The position numbers were made by a program, and so were the translations under genes. The notes beneath the pieces were generated by a model that searched no databases, had not been told where the DNA came from, and was given only the letters and a program-made list of their open reading frames with translations. Of a stretch of DNA of 51,676 nucleotides, positions 24,853 through 33,913 are shown piece by piece (within the stretch, counting starts at the first letter, position 1; every line of letters starts with the position of its first letter). Source of the DNA: an uncultured cyanobacterium (GTDB taxonomy: Bacteria > Cyanobacteriota > Cyanobacteriia > CACIAM-69d). Location of the stretch: the NCBI GenBank assembly GCA_937883785.1, contig CALGDE010000159.1:1-51676 (forward strand), in the 5' to 3' direction.

Positions 24853-26409
24853 TTAAGCTTGTGCCCCTACTGCGGTGAAAGCGACGTCATAATCGCAGTT
24901 GTGAGCATCTTGATAGGCGATCGCCATTTCATGAAACTTGAGTGATTCTGGGTCGACACCAACACCATCAGGGAGCATCATGTTGACGGATGGAGGGGTA
25001 TAGGTATCAGGAGTTCCTGCCTCTTCTTCAAAGGAGGGAGATGGTGTCTCGGCAATTTGCACCAACCCGGTAAGTAGGTCCTTGAAGAACACCAGTTCGT
25101 CTTCTCCCAGTGCAGTCATGAAAGACACAAGGTCCATTTCTCCGGATTCACCACCCATAAAGTTCAAGGTGCGGGGACTGGTCACTGCTTCGGGCAAGTT
25201 CAACCCAGAGACAAAATATTGAACTGCCTCTTTTCGGCGTTCCGCCTGTAGGGCTTCTGCCTGCTCTTGGAATGCCTGTATTTGAGATTGCAGATCTTCG
25301 ATCTGTTGCTCTTGGTACTCAATTTGAGTTTTTTGGTCGTCAATGACCTGTAGGTTTTCGTCCATAGAGTCGTCTCCTGGTGTTGGGATGTCATCGCCCA
25401 TGTCAATTCCGTCCTCTCCAAAGTCCGGAGAGGGCAGATCTTCTGTGGGTGGAATTTCGTCGTCGGACTCTTGAACGCTGTTGTGGTATGCGTCGAGTTG
25501 GTCCTGTAGTTCGGCAAATTGAGAGTGCAGTGATCGCAGGGAGCCCATCATTTCGGCGTGATTGTCGCCGCCGTCAATCTGGTGCGAGCCATCTTCGTAG
25601 TCAGCATCCTGGGCAAGGTTTTTGACTTCCTCGGCAACTTCTCTCAGCTCAGCGCGGAGGCGCATTACCTCACCGAACAATTTGCTGGTGCGCTCTGCGT
25701 CGGCGTGGGCCGCTTTTACCATCGCCGCCGAAACAGTTTTGTCTGCTGCTTCTCGCCCTTGGCTTTCGATTAAATGCTCGCGAACCTGGCTGAGCGCATC
25801 AGGGATGGGAGAGCAATGGCACCAAAATTCGGCGGTGTCCACCTCCTCTCCATCTTCTTCAAAGGCAAAAAATTCGGAGAGCATCAGAGGCTCAAAGCCC
25901 TTTGATAAAGGCTCTTGCCCTTTGACGGCCGGCGCTGATTTGCCCAACATTGCCACATGGCGAAGATGCCATTTACCTGGCGTTGGATTGTGGGCGCTAT
26001 GGGGGCGATAAACCGAAATAGAACGATCTAAAATTTGACCGTCCTGAATCCAGTTCACCAGTTTGGGGGCAATGCGCTTACACGCGGCCTTTAGTCGATT
26101 CCCAACTCGCCGCAGGCTAAAGACTTCTCCAAAAGCCAGTTCGGATTCAACAATTTCGTTGTCAGGTACCCCGTTGGTGTTGTGGGATACGATAATCGGT
26201 GCCCGGAATGACGCCGGATTATAACTCTCGACAATTTGATCTAGCTCGGCTTCGGCGAGGCGGGTGGGGTTGCCTCGAGAATCTAGGCGATCGCCACCGA
26301 TAAAAACTTCAAATTCGATCAGAGAGTCAACACCACCCTGATCAAAATTATCTGTAGTTGTTACTTTGCTAGTATTTGTCGAAGGGGGGGTCTGTTTTTG
26401 TTTCGCCAT
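24853..26409 (-). CDS. Mu-like head maturation protease with C-terminal scaffold
   Basis: A 518-residue protein. Residues ~30-165 fit the Mu gpI protease pattern: FEVFIGGDRLDSRGNPTRL, AELDQIVESYNP, RAPIIVSHNT, ELAFGEVFSLRRVGNRLKA, QDGQILDRSISVYRP and LRHVAMLGKSAPAVKG. The C-terminal half is acidic coiled coil (long Gln/Glu-rich stretch ~345-385), as expected of an internal scaffold cleaved out during maturation. It is the first gene of the minus-strand head operon and is divergent from the triple-HTH regulator across a short gap, so that regulator may control it. Confidence 0.85.
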   Translation of the reverse strand: MAKQKQTPPSTNTSKVTTTDNFDQGGVDSLIEFEVFIGGDRLDSRGNPTRLAEAELDQIVESYNPASFRAPIIVSHNTNGVPDNEIVESELAFGEVFSLRRVGNRLKAACKRIAPKLVNWIQDGQILDRSISVYRPHSAHNPTPGKWHLRHVAMLGKSAPAVKGQEPLSKGFEPLMLSEFFAFEEDGEEVDTAEFWCHCSPIPDALSQVREHLIESQGREAADKTVSAAMVKAAHADAERTSKLFGEVMRLRAELREVAEEVKNLAQDADYEDGSHQIDGGDNHAEMMGSLRSLHSQFAELQDQLDAYHNSVQESDDEIPPTEDLPSPDFGEDGIDMGDDIPTPGDDSMDENLQVIDDQKTQIEYQEQQIEDLQSQIQAFQEQAEALQAERRKEAVQYFVSGLNLPEAVTSPRTLNFMGGESGEMDLVSFMTALGEDELVFFKDLLTGLVQIAETPSPSFEEEAGTPDTYTPPSVNMMLPDGVGVDPESLKFHEMAIAYQDAHNCDYDVAFTAVGAQA

Positions 26410-26474
26410 AAGTCCTTCGAGGTAGCTATGTTAAAGCTCACCTCAGGTTGCTGGCGATATCTAGGATTGCCCCA

Positions 26475-27248
26475 ATGGTTACAACTCCAATAAGTTTCGA
26501 CTATCCGCAGATCAATGGAACAACGCTGATGTTGCTGCGCATGTTTAAAAACATGACCCAGTCGCAATTAGCCAAGAAAGCGGGGGTCGACCAATCATAT
26601 ATATCTCGCATTGAGAGAGGGGGACGGCACCCCAGGAAGAAAGAAGTCGTCAGCTCCATCTCTCAGGCAATGTGTGGAGAATATCCACTGCTTGATTCAG
26701 AGACTTTGTTTCTTCCCTCTGAAGACCGAAGTGTCATAAGTTTCTTGCGAGAAACTTATGACAGTCGCAGTGTTGATGGTGGATATTCCCAGTGCCCTAT
26801 TACCCCTTTTCGTCTATTCCGAATCAGCGCTGGCATGACATTGTCTGAGGTTGGGAAAAAGCTTGGGTGTCAAAAATCGTGGGTATGGAAAGTGGAGGTG
26901 GGTGACGAAGAGCCCACCTCTCAATATGTTCGTGCTGCTGCTCGATTATTTAATGTCGCCCCTGGAGAACTTTGCCCTGAACGATTTCGTGTTTACCCAC
27001 GGTGTGCCACTCTGGCTCGGCTTCGTATTGCGGCGGGGCTAAGCCAGACTAGGATGGGCGTATTCATGGGAAGAGAAGGGCGTCCGATTCAAGGGACCTA
27101 TGTGTCTAAATTTGAGAATGGGCAGCAGTTGCCGTGGCGCGGTGCAATTGAAGGCGCGTGTGCTTTTTTCAAGAAAACCGAAGACGAAGTATTTCCAGAA
27201 TTAAAAGATGTTTTATCCACGCGCCGATCGCACCGCACCTTGGGGTGA
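26475..27248 (+). CDS. Regulator with three helix-turn-helix (XRE-type) domains
   Basis: A 257-residue protein from the ATG at 26475 (AGGA 8 nt upstream). It contains three Cro/CI-like units. The first has MTQSQLAKKAGVDQSYISRIERGGRHP (near residues 27-53). The second has MTLSEVGKKLGCQKSWVWKVEVGDEEP (near 120-147). The third has LSQTRMGVFMGREG, TYVSKFENGQQLP (near 190-225). The usual phage repressor has one unit, so this is likely a regulator reading longer or composite operators. It is divergent from the protease gene and overlaps the gpI-like gene by 41 nt, tying regulation to structural expression. Confidence 0.75.
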   Translation: MVTTPISFDYPQINGTTLMLLRMFKNMTQSQLAKKAGVDQSYISRIERGGRHPRKKEVVSSISQAMCGEYPLLDSETLFLPSEDRSVISFLRETYDSRSVDGGYSQCPITPFRLFRISAGMTLSEVGKKLGCQKSWVWKVEVGDEEPTSQYVRAAARLFNVAPGELCPERFRVYPRCATLARLRIAAGLSQTRMGVFMGREGRPIQGTYVSKFENGQQLPWRGAIEGACAFFKKTEDEVFPELKDVLSTRRSHRTLG

Positions 27249-29883
27249 TGACTCCCGCAATATTATTTGTTCTCCCATTTGGTCTCGACTCCCTGCGGAA
27301 AGCCAAGGGTATAGAGAAGACGACGGCGCTGATTTCTACGACGTTTCTCGAATGCTTACGGCGTTCCAGGACGAGAATTTATGTCGATTGAAGGGCGAAG
27401 TCTACGCATTTCCCGACAATTACCTCAACCCAGAAACAGCCAGGGCTGATGCACTGGACTGGCTTGCCCAAGCGGTTGGGATGATTCGTGAATATTGGAA
27501 TCCGGAATGGGATGAAGGTTTTAAGCGCTGGATGATTGCCAATTCCATGAACCTGTGGCCGGAGCGGGGTAGTGGTCAAGCATTGGAGTTAATCCTAGAA
27601 GCCTATGGCACAACAACCTGCGTTACACCTCAGGTTTGGTTGGTCCCTGACTTTGTGGCAGGTGAATCTCAGGCGGCTGCATATATTCGTGGGAATCCGT
27701 ACATATTTTTTGTTCGGGTTCCTTTGGACGCGTATCAACGGGATGGGACAGACTGGCGTGAAATTCGTCGATTTACTCGGCTTTGGTCCCCCGCGTGGGT
27801 ACGTGGCGTTCTTTGTTATTGCTACTTCTATGCTGGTGCGTCTGTTGCAGGAGACGGAATTTTTGACCCCGTCTTTGAATTGACTGACCCTGTCCTTATT
27901 GAGTGGCGATCGCAAAATCCAGTCATCAACGAACGCAATGCAATTGTCTTCGACTATGCCCATGCTTTAAAGGTGGGCCTTGACACTATTTCCCTCCCAG
28001 CGACTACTACCCCCTACTATTTATTTGCAGCGGGTGATAGCATTCCTGCTTCCCTTGGCCCGGATCGTGTTCATGTTGTTGTCGATGATTCTGTTGAGTT
28101 CCGCGGCCCGCTCTGGAAGGAAGGATTGCAAGTAGACAATATATGGAAGCCGTACCCGTTGGCCGTTTTTGGGCGATCGCAGTTTCGTGCTGGATTTTCC
28201 CAGGCTGATCAGTTTTTAGCTCCCGGAATATTACAGCAGGCGGATTGGGGTGCATTCCCCATAATTACTGAAGGTGATCGCTGGGACCAAACTGTTGAAG
28301 ACTTGCGGGCACTGCTTCACGATTTTGCTTTAGATGCTTTGGTCTTGCGCCAAGGTCCCAACACTCCACTTAGCAAATCATTGCCTTTCAATATGATTGA
28401 AAGTGGAATTACGGCCTATATCCCAGACCCTGACGAAGGTGATGAGCTTCGAGAAAATCAGAGATTAGTTCTCCAGGCGGTAAGTCTTATTGAAAGATTC
28501 TATGGGGACATAACGGTTGCTCCCATGGCATCAGATGCACTGGAAGAACTGCGCAATGCAGAACGCGGTGACGGGGTCTGGGCTCCTAACATTGTTGTCG
28601 GCGATCGTGGCGGTGCTGGGCAATTGCAAGCTGGGCAATGGTTCACTGCTGGGATTTTTCACTTAGTTGACTGGACGCTGTTTCCTTTTTTGGATGCTGG
28701 CGATCGCTGGGCAAAAACCATCCCTGACTTGCAATACCTTATTGATGAATTTCAGTTAAATGCATTGGTTCTTTCCCAGGGGACAACTGAGAGTTCTCCG
28801 ACCACATTGCCCTTCAATTTCCGCCCCCCTCGTCAAATCTCTGTTTATTTCCCTACCCCCCATTCCACACCTGGAAGTACTGAGAATCATCGGCGGTTAT
28901 CCCAAGTGGTTGATGCAGTGGAGCGGGTCACTGGAGATATTCAGCTTTATCCCATGGATGAACTGTTATTAGAGGAGCTTCGAAATTCAGACAGGGGTGA
29001 TGGAGTCTGGGCTCCTAATATCGTTGTGGGCGATCGCGCTGGGGCCGGACAACTGCAAGCGGATCAATGGTTCACTTCTGGGATGGCAAGATTGGTCGAT
29101 TGGTCTACCTTCACCACACCCACGGAGAGCGATCGCTGGGAGCAAGCCATCCCGGACCTACAGCAACTGATTGACGAGTTTGAGCTAGACGCCGTCATCG
29201 TTTCCCAGGGCGGAAATACCGACAATACCTTGCCACTACGATTCAACCCTTCGCGACAAGTCACGGTATACACCCCAGACCCTTCGGAGTCAGAGGATGC
29301 GTTCACAAACTGGACGGAACTGAAGGAGGTGATCACCCTAGTCCAGCGCCTCCACGGGGATATCGCCCTGTACACCCTACCCTCACCTGAACTCGAACAA
29401 CTTAAGACCCTCTCTCTAGGGGACGGCGTATGGGGTCCTGACATTTCAACACAGTTAAATCACCCCGCGCTTGGGGTGATGAAGTTGGGGCAATGGTTTA
29501 ATTCCGGGATTGAGGACTTGGTGGATTGGGGGTCTTTACCTGATGAGCCTGGCGATCGCTGGGACCGCGTCAAAGCTGAAATTGATTTTTTGATTACTCT
29601 GTCCGGGATTGATGCAACGACTGATCGCCAGGACCATTCCAGGGCAGGGTCCGCAATTCTCCCTTTTCATTTACGCCCAACTCAGGTGTCTATATTTTTG
29701 CCTTTGCCTGACGGAGCCACTGCTGTTCCTGACGACAATTTAGGCACACTCGTTTCTCCGTTAGAGGGGGATTGGTTGGTGGCCGTTCAGATCCTTGATC
29801 TGGTTCGCCGCGATCGCTCCGATGCCAAGCTTTACGTGACTGGAGATGACCGGGGTGGAGTTCCCCCTGCACACCTGGACTAA
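27208..29883 (+). CDS. gpI-like baseplate protein with four C-terminal repeats
   Basis: An 891-residue protein. Residues 1-210 match the P2 gpI/baseplate I family: LPAESQGYREDDG, ALDWLAQAVGM, EGFKRWMIANSMNLWPERGSGQALELILEAYG, and IRRFTRLWSPAWVRGVLCYCYFYAG. Residues ~315-880 contain four ~142-residue repeats, each with an aromatic start (WFTAG or WFNSG), a DWG or DWT step, GDRW and a long strand with F-x-PS/RP. The spaced GDRW codons overlap HIP1 octamers. The repeats could make a surface or fibre-attachment arm. The start overlaps the regulator upstream. Confidence 0.8.
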   Translation: MFYPRADRTAPWGDDSRNIICSPIWSRLPAESQGYREDDGADFYDVSRMLTAFQDENLCRLKGEVYAFPDNYLNPETARADALDWLAQAVGMIREYWNPEWDEGFKRWMIANSMNLWPERGSGQALELILEAYGTTTCVTPQVWLVPDFVAGESQAAAYIRGNPYIFFVRVPLDAYQRDGTDWREIRRFTRLWSPAWVRGVLCYCYFYAGASVAGDGIFDPVFELTDPVLIEWRSQNPVINERNAIVFDYAHALKVGLDTISLPATTTPYYLFAAGDSIPASLGPDRVHVVVDDSVEFRGPLWKEGLQVDNIWKPYPLAVFGRSQFRAGFSQADQFLAPGILQQADWGAFPIITEGDRWDQTVEDLRALLHDFALDALVLRQGPNTPLSKSLPFNMIESGITAYIPDPDEGDELRENQRLVLQAVSLIERFYGDITVAPMASDALEELRNAERGDGVWAPNIVVGDRGGAGQLQAGQWFTAGIFHLVDWTLFPFLDAGDRWAKTIPDLQYLIDEFQLNALVLSQGTTESSPTTLPFNFRPPRQISVYFPTPHSTPGSTENHRRLSQVVDAVERVTGDIQLYPMDELLLEELRNSDRGDGVWAPNIVVGDRAGAGQLQADQWFTSGMARLVDWSTFTTPTESDRWEQAIPDLQQLIDEFELDAVIVSQGGNTDNTLPLRFNPSRQVTVYTPDPSESEDAFTNWTELKEVITLVQRLHGDIALYTLPSPELEQLKTLSLGDGVWGPDISTQLNHPALGVMKLGQWFNSGIEDLVDWGSLPDEPGDRWDRVKAEIDFLITLSGIDATTDRQDHSRAGSAILPFHLRPTQVSIFLPLPDGATAVPDDNLGTLVSPLEGDWLVAVQILDLVRRDRSDAKLYVTGDDRGGVPPAHLD
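28150..29847 (+). repeat. Four tandem ~430-bp coding repeats
   Basis: Repeats begin near 28150, 28573, 29002 and 29428 and encode ~142 residues each. The 2nd and 3rd are most alike (GDGVWAPNIVVGDR in both), the 4th is the most diverged. The units are probably an expanding fibre-docking domain. Recombination between them could change copy number. Confidence 0.7.
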
Positions 29884-29961
29884 GTTCCTTGCACTAGCCT
29901 AGAAACTTTTGGCAGTGCATTGCATATTCATGGATGTCCACAAAACTCCACAGATCACGAT

Positions 29962-30537
29962 ATGGCTAGGGCGTCAAAATGGGCTCACCTGAAATTAGAA
30001 GCTCTTGAAGCATTTAAGGGCGGACTGTCTCTCTCTGAAGCTGAAGAGAGGTGGGCGGACGTCCCTCGTACTACATTGCGAGGGTGGCGTGATTCTACAC
30101 TGCCAAAAACAGAAGACTTAGAGCCCTCTAGCGTTATTCGGACACAATTCGGACAAAAACCGACAAAAACCGACACCCTTGCCCTCACTGGCGTTAAGAG
30201 GGATCCCCCCCCTACTAGGCGGGCTCGCGCTGTCCCTGAATTGTCGGTGATCAATGGTGGCAAAAATCCCATCAAAACGGAGTCATTTCGAGGCATTTGG
30301 GAGCGGTTGCAGTACCTACTTCAGAACCCTGGCTTTGATGGCAAGGAAGCGATCGCCGCTGCTCAGGTAGTGAATTCCATGATGCGCTTGGTGGAAACAG
30401 ATCAGAGGCTGGCTGAGGCGTTAACAACGGAAGCATCGGCAGTCTGGACCGAAGAAGACGAGCTAGCGTATCAAAATTGGGATTCATTGCCCGAGGATGA
30501 GCGATCGCGGCTTTTATCGGAGGCATTGCTCGGCTAA
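29962..30537 (+). CDS. Terminase small subunit
   Basis: A 191-residue protein starting at the ATG at 29962 (MARASKWAHLK). Residues ~10-40 make a helix-turn-helix (GGLSLSEAEERWADVPRTTLRGWRD) and the C-terminal half is helical (EAIAAAQVVNSMMRLVETDQRLAEAL). It lies 6 nt upstream of the large terminase, so the assignment rests mostly on HTH plus position. It would recognise the packaging site. The linker between the two parts is Thr/Lys/Pro-rich. A diverged relative of the CAAGYCTWRA element sits 55 nt upstream (29891-29906), too weak to call firmly. Confidence 0.7.
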   Translation: MARASKWAHLKLEALEAFKGGLSLSEAEERWADVPRTTLRGWRDSTLPKTEDLEPSSVIRTQFGQKPTKTDTLALTGVKRDPPPTRRARAVPELSVINGGKNPIKTESFRGIWERLQYLLQNPGFDGKEAIAAAQVVNSMMRLVETDQRLAEALTTEASAVWTEEDELAYQNWDSLPEDERSRLLSEALLG

Positions 30538-30543
30538 GCTTTT

Positions 30544-32151
30544 ATGTCTTGGATTGAAGGCGAGGTTTCTCAGGCAGAGGCGCAGCGTCGCCGGATAAAG
30601 ACTTATCGACTGGCGAGAAATAATGCTCTGGCTCAGCGAGCTGCGATCGCCGAAAGCCGCCGCAATCCAGAATTTTGGATGGACAACTTTGTGTGGACTT
30701 ATGACCCACGCCGAAAACCATCATTAATGCCGTTTATCCTCTTTCCCTATCAGCGAGATTATTTACGGTGGCGTATTGCTCGTTGGGAAGGGAAAGAGCA
30801 TGGGTTGGTAGAGAAATCTCGAGATGCAGGGGCAAGCTGGATTAATATTGCCCACCATGTGTGGTGTTGGTTATTTGTCCCTGAATTTGCAGGATTATTG
30901 GCCAGCCGCAAGGCGATGTTGGTAGATCGAATTGGTGACCCTAGTAGCTTATTTGAGAAAGCACGAATGGTGATCCGCCACATGCCAAAGTGGATGCTTC
31001 CCAAGGGATTTGCACCAGATAAGCATGACAATTACTGCAAAATAATCAATCCCGTCACTGGTGCAACAATCACGGGAGAGGCGGGAAATAATATTGGGCG
31101 TGGTGGTCGGGTTACCTTCGCAGATATCGACGAAGCAGCATTCCTAGAACGCCCTCAGTCGGTCGAATCAGCAGTTTCGCAAACCACCCATACGGTGTTT
31201 TGGACTAGTACCCCCAATGGTGCTGGCAATCTATTCGCGCGAAAACGCATGGGTGGATTACTTCCAGTATTTACGATGCACTGGAAAGATGACCCGCGAA
31301 AAAATCACTGGGAAGCTTTAGATGGTTCTGTTGGCAATGGACGCAATGCCCCCGCCGGTGCTGTTTTTCCTTGGTATGAGAAACAACGCCTAACCCTCGA
31401 GCCGGTAACGATCGCCCAAGAGATTGACATTGATTACAATGCCAGCGTTGAAGGCGTATTTATCCGTGCCGAACATGTGCAAGCGGCAGTAGAACTCGAA
31501 ATAGAAGAATGTCGAGGCGATATCTGGGTCGCTGGTCTGGATGTGGCACATCAAGGGAAAAACCGAAATGTCCTGGTAGTGCGCCATGGTCCCACCGTTA
31601 AAGGCATCCTCGACTGGAGTGAACCCAACTTGGCTAATACCGTTTATCGCGCTCGTGAAGAGGTGATAACCCACTTCCCTGAGGTCGAAACGTTGATCAT
31701 TGACGCCGATGGTCCTGGGTCCGGTGCGTTTGGATTGTTCAATCTAATAGAAGATTTACCGTTCCGCGTGCAAGCGTTCCATGGAGGAGGAGCCTGTACT
31801 GACTATTGGTGGCACGACTTGCAACGCTCCAGCAAAGAACGCTTCCGAAATGCACGGGCAGAAGCCGCTGGGAGGATTCGGCAAAAAATCATGGCCGCTT
31901 ATGCCCACCGGACGGGCGATCGCGAAAACCCAATTCACCGCGATGACTTAATTTCAATTCCAAACCATCCAACACTGATTGCCCAGGCATCTCAAATCAA
32001 AGCAAAATTCACTGATACTGGCAAAATTCAGATTGAGTCGAAGAAAGATATGTCTGAATCACCAGATTTTTTCGACGCCCTTTGTTATTCTTTTTGGCCA
32101 GTTGAGCGTTCAGGCATTGGAACGTCACTTGGCAGCTTGTGGGTGGAATAA
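30544..32151 (+). CDS. terL: Terminase large subunit
   Basis: A 535-residue DNA-packaging ATPase/nuclease. The ATPase half has a Walker-A-like EKSRDAGASW at ~90-99 and a Walker-B plus catalytic Glu VTFADIDEAAF at ~190-200. The nuclease half has AGLDVAHQG (Asp ~333), LIIDADGPGSGAF (~384-396) and a later Asp in FFDALCYSFW near 515, the usual three-acidic RNase-H-like set. It follows the small subunit and its stop directly abuts the stop of the convergent gene at 32152. Pumps DNA into the head, using the portal. Confidence 0.9.
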   Translation: MSWIEGEVSQAEAQRRRIKTYRLARNNALAQRAAIAESRRNPEFWMDNFVWTYDPRRKPSLMPFILFPYQRDYLRWRIARWEGKEHGLVEKSRDAGASWINIAHHVWCWLFVPEFAGLLASRKAMLVDRIGDPSSLFEKARMVIRHMPKWMLPKGFAPDKHDNYCKIINPVTGATITGEAGNNIGRGGRVTFADIDEAAFLERPQSVESAVSQTTHTVFWTSTPNGAGNLFARKRMGGLLPVFTMHWKDDPRKNHWEALDGSVGNGRNAPAGAVFPWYEKQRLTLEPVTIAQEIDIDYNASVEGVFIRAEHVQAAVELEIEECRGDIWVAGLDVAHQGKNRNVLVVRHGPTVKGILDWSEPNLANTVYRAREEVITHFPEVETLIIDADGPGSGAFGLFNLIEDLPFRVQAFHGGGACTDYWWHDLQRSSKERFRNARAEAAGRIRQKIMAAYAHRTGDRENPIHRDDLISIPNHPTLIAQASQIKAKFTDTGKIQIESKKDMSESPDFFDALCYSFWPVERSGIGTSLGSLWVE

Positions 32152-32448
32152 TTACAGCTCTTCAATATGCAAGCAGGTGAAAACGTAGTGCTTCCCTTTA
32201 ATGGAAAAATAAGCTGCAACTCCAGAGTCTGAGGGCTCTGCAAATCGGGCATATATTTTCCTGTTCTTCTGCACTGGGGCATTAGAAGAGATAACCCAAC
32301 TTTGCGCTCCCAACTTACGGATTGACTCGATCAGGTCATTTTGGGCGATCGCTGTTGACACCCGAAACTGAGATTGTTTTGGGGTTGGAGTTCGTGGGCG
32401 ATCGCTTGGCCAACACAAGGGGAAGGGGGTGACTGCGTTTAAATTCAT
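32152..32448 (-). CDS. Unknown 98-residue protein, J-domain-protein-like fragment
   Basis: The product contains LIESIRKLGAQSWVISSNAPVQKN, then YARFAEPSDSGVAAYFSIKGKHYVFTC. This resembles the short conserved segment (ISSN-x-P, PDDPGVAVYF, then a Cys) of a family of small phage proteins annotated as J-domain containing in actinobacterial phages. The family's usual C-terminal extension is missing, since it ends at HIEEL. Function unknown. The start overlaps the stop of the upstream gene by 4 nt (ATGA), so it belongs to the same operon. Confidence 0.55.
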   Translation of the reverse strand: MNLNAVTPFPLCWPSDRPRTPTPKQSQFRVSTAIAQNDLIESIRKLGAQSWVISSNAPVQKNRKIYARFAEPSDSGVAAYFSIKGKHYVFTCLHIEEL

Positions 32449-32818
32449 GAATAACCTCTAAATGCACGACTGGAAAAGTCTGGAGGATGAGTTATTGAGA
32501 ATCCACGGGTTTCAGGGTTGAAAGCGATATCCGTAGGATGCACCTGTCGATTGGGCAATATGTGAATTACCCGCTGAACACAGGTATTGGCTTCCCTGAT
32601 CACCTCTTCTGGAATTTCGCTAAAGTCAATTGGAATCCAGCGATCGCTGACTTGACAGACCATCCAGGGAAATGATTCCAATATTGATGCCAGGCAAATG
32701 CTACTACCTGGCAATCTTCGATGCTGTAGGCTTGCTTTCCATAAAACTCATCCACCATCTCAGAATCTTTTGGATCAAGAATCAAGATGATTTTCCACGA
32801 TTTAAATGCATTAACCAT
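32445..32818 (-). CDS. Unknown protein with a probable -1 frameshift at TTTCCCT
   Basis: Frame 1 starts at an ATG 3 nt after the ATPase stop (MVNAFKSWKIILILDPKDSE) and is closed at 32600. The -1 frame runs to 32445 with FPWMVCQVSDRWIPIDFSEIPEE and PRGFSITHPPDFS-type sequence, and its stop overlaps the next gene by 4 nt, as real gene ends do. At 32666-32672 the 0-frame codons CAT-TTC-CCT contain T-TTC-CCT, a perfect X-XXY-YYZ slippery heptamer; slipping joins ...HFP to WMV... giving 124 residues. FPW and W-x-PID recur in a remnant at 38922-39053, which supports the second frame. Without slippage it would be a broken gene. Confidence 0.5.
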
Positions 32819-32821
32819 GAT

Positions 32822-33913
32822 TCAACTATTTGTAGGTTTTGCTTTGGGCAAGTATCCTCGAATCCACTGAGACATCAAAGGAATACGTATTTGATATCCA
32901 GTCCCAACAGCTTCAATTAACTTTTGACGTACCATCCAGGTGATCGCCAATGACAAATAAGGGTCACGAACCTCAAAGTTTTTTCCATGAGCCAATGCTG
33001 TCAGAAAACCTTCACCGGGGAACCTGGATGCTGGGGTCGCGTGCGGAGAAACAGAATGCTTCCAGTGACTCAAAAAGTAAGAAGACCCAGTGAACAGCGC
33101 CTCGGCAGTAGCCACTTCAAGGATGCGCTCATCACAGAACGTTGTTTCAGTGTCGCAAGCAGCCTCAAAAATGGACCATCCCATCAACTGAAGCAGGTGG
33201 GGGTGGCAATGAGTTCTGTATAGAATCTTGTCAACAATGCCTGAAGCATAAGAAAGGTTGAAGCCTTTCACGGGAGATACAAGCACAGAAGTTGCCGCGT
33301 CTTCCTCCATCTCTTCGATTTTGAGGGGAGCAGAGATCCCTTCAAGTGGAGAGCCCCAAGGGCATCCTGAAAGCAAGACAGACACCTTTTTGTCTCCACA
33401 AGGCAAAGACCTGAGGTGGCTGGTGACGGCACAAGAAATGTTTCCTGATTTCAGTTTTGCCCCTAGCTGATATGCGTCGTCTAGTAACAACAAAACCCTT
33501 GCTCCACTTAGTGCCCCCCGTGGCGAAAACGCATCATCCATCCATCTTTCTAATGTCCAGAAAGGGTCTTGCATGAATTCTTGACGAGATGGCTCGGCAG
33601 GCAGGTAAATTCCTTGCCTCCCTCCTTCATAAATAAATGTACGAACAAGGCTGTGGCAGTAATTAACGTCACTTGAAAGCGCCGACGCACTTGAAAGATT
33701 CAAGTAAAAAGAAATTACCCCTTCTGGGAGAAAAGACGGAAGATTTAGCAGCAGAGAAGTTTTACCGATCGCACGTTCTCCGTCAATAAACAGAAAAGGG
33801 TGTGCATTCCCAAGGGCAAGGCGCTTAATTTCGTGAATAACATAACGTCGCCCTTTGAACATTGGAGAATCACCAGACAGTGGCGCTCCAGGAACGAATG
33901 GATTTTCAATCAT
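32822..33913 (-). CDS. AAA/STAND-like ATPase (Orc/Cdc6-type P-loop)
   Basis: A 363-residue protein beginning NPFVPGAPLSGDSPMFKGR, the pattern that precedes the P-loop in Orc1-like and STAND ATPases. Walker A is GERAIGKTSLL (~45-55), Walker B is VLLLLDDAYQL (~142-152), and ATS-x2-LSGCPWGS could be sensor 1. The C-terminal ~130 residues contain winged-helix-like elements (LAITWMVRQKLIEAVGTGYQIRI). No effector domain is visible. It is in an operon with gpG-like and small genes, an unusual place for a free ATPase. Roles could include DNA-end handling, exclusion of other phages, or regulation. Confidence 0.7.
   Translation of the reverse strand: MIENPFVPGAPLSGDSPMFKGRRYVIHEIKRLALGNAHPFLFIDGERAIGKTSLLLNLPSFLPEGVISFYLNLSSASALSSDVNYCHSLVRTFIYEGGRQGIYLPAEPSRQEFMQDPFWTLERWMDDAFSPRGALSGARVLLLLDDAYQLGAKLKSGNISCAVTSHLRSLPCGDKKVSVLLSGCPWGSPLEGISAPLKIEEMEEDAATSVLVSPVKGFNLSYASGIVDKILYRTHCHPHLLQLMGWSIFEAACDTETTFCDERILEVATAEALFTGSSYFLSHWKHSVSPHATPASRFPGEGFLTALAHGKNFEVRDPYLSLAITWMVRQKLIEAVGTGYQIRIPLMSQWIRGYLPKAKPTNS

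Noticed and set aside
29891-29906. Possible regulon element before the small terminase
   Set aside because: Needs an extra base to fit; kept only as a weak lead.
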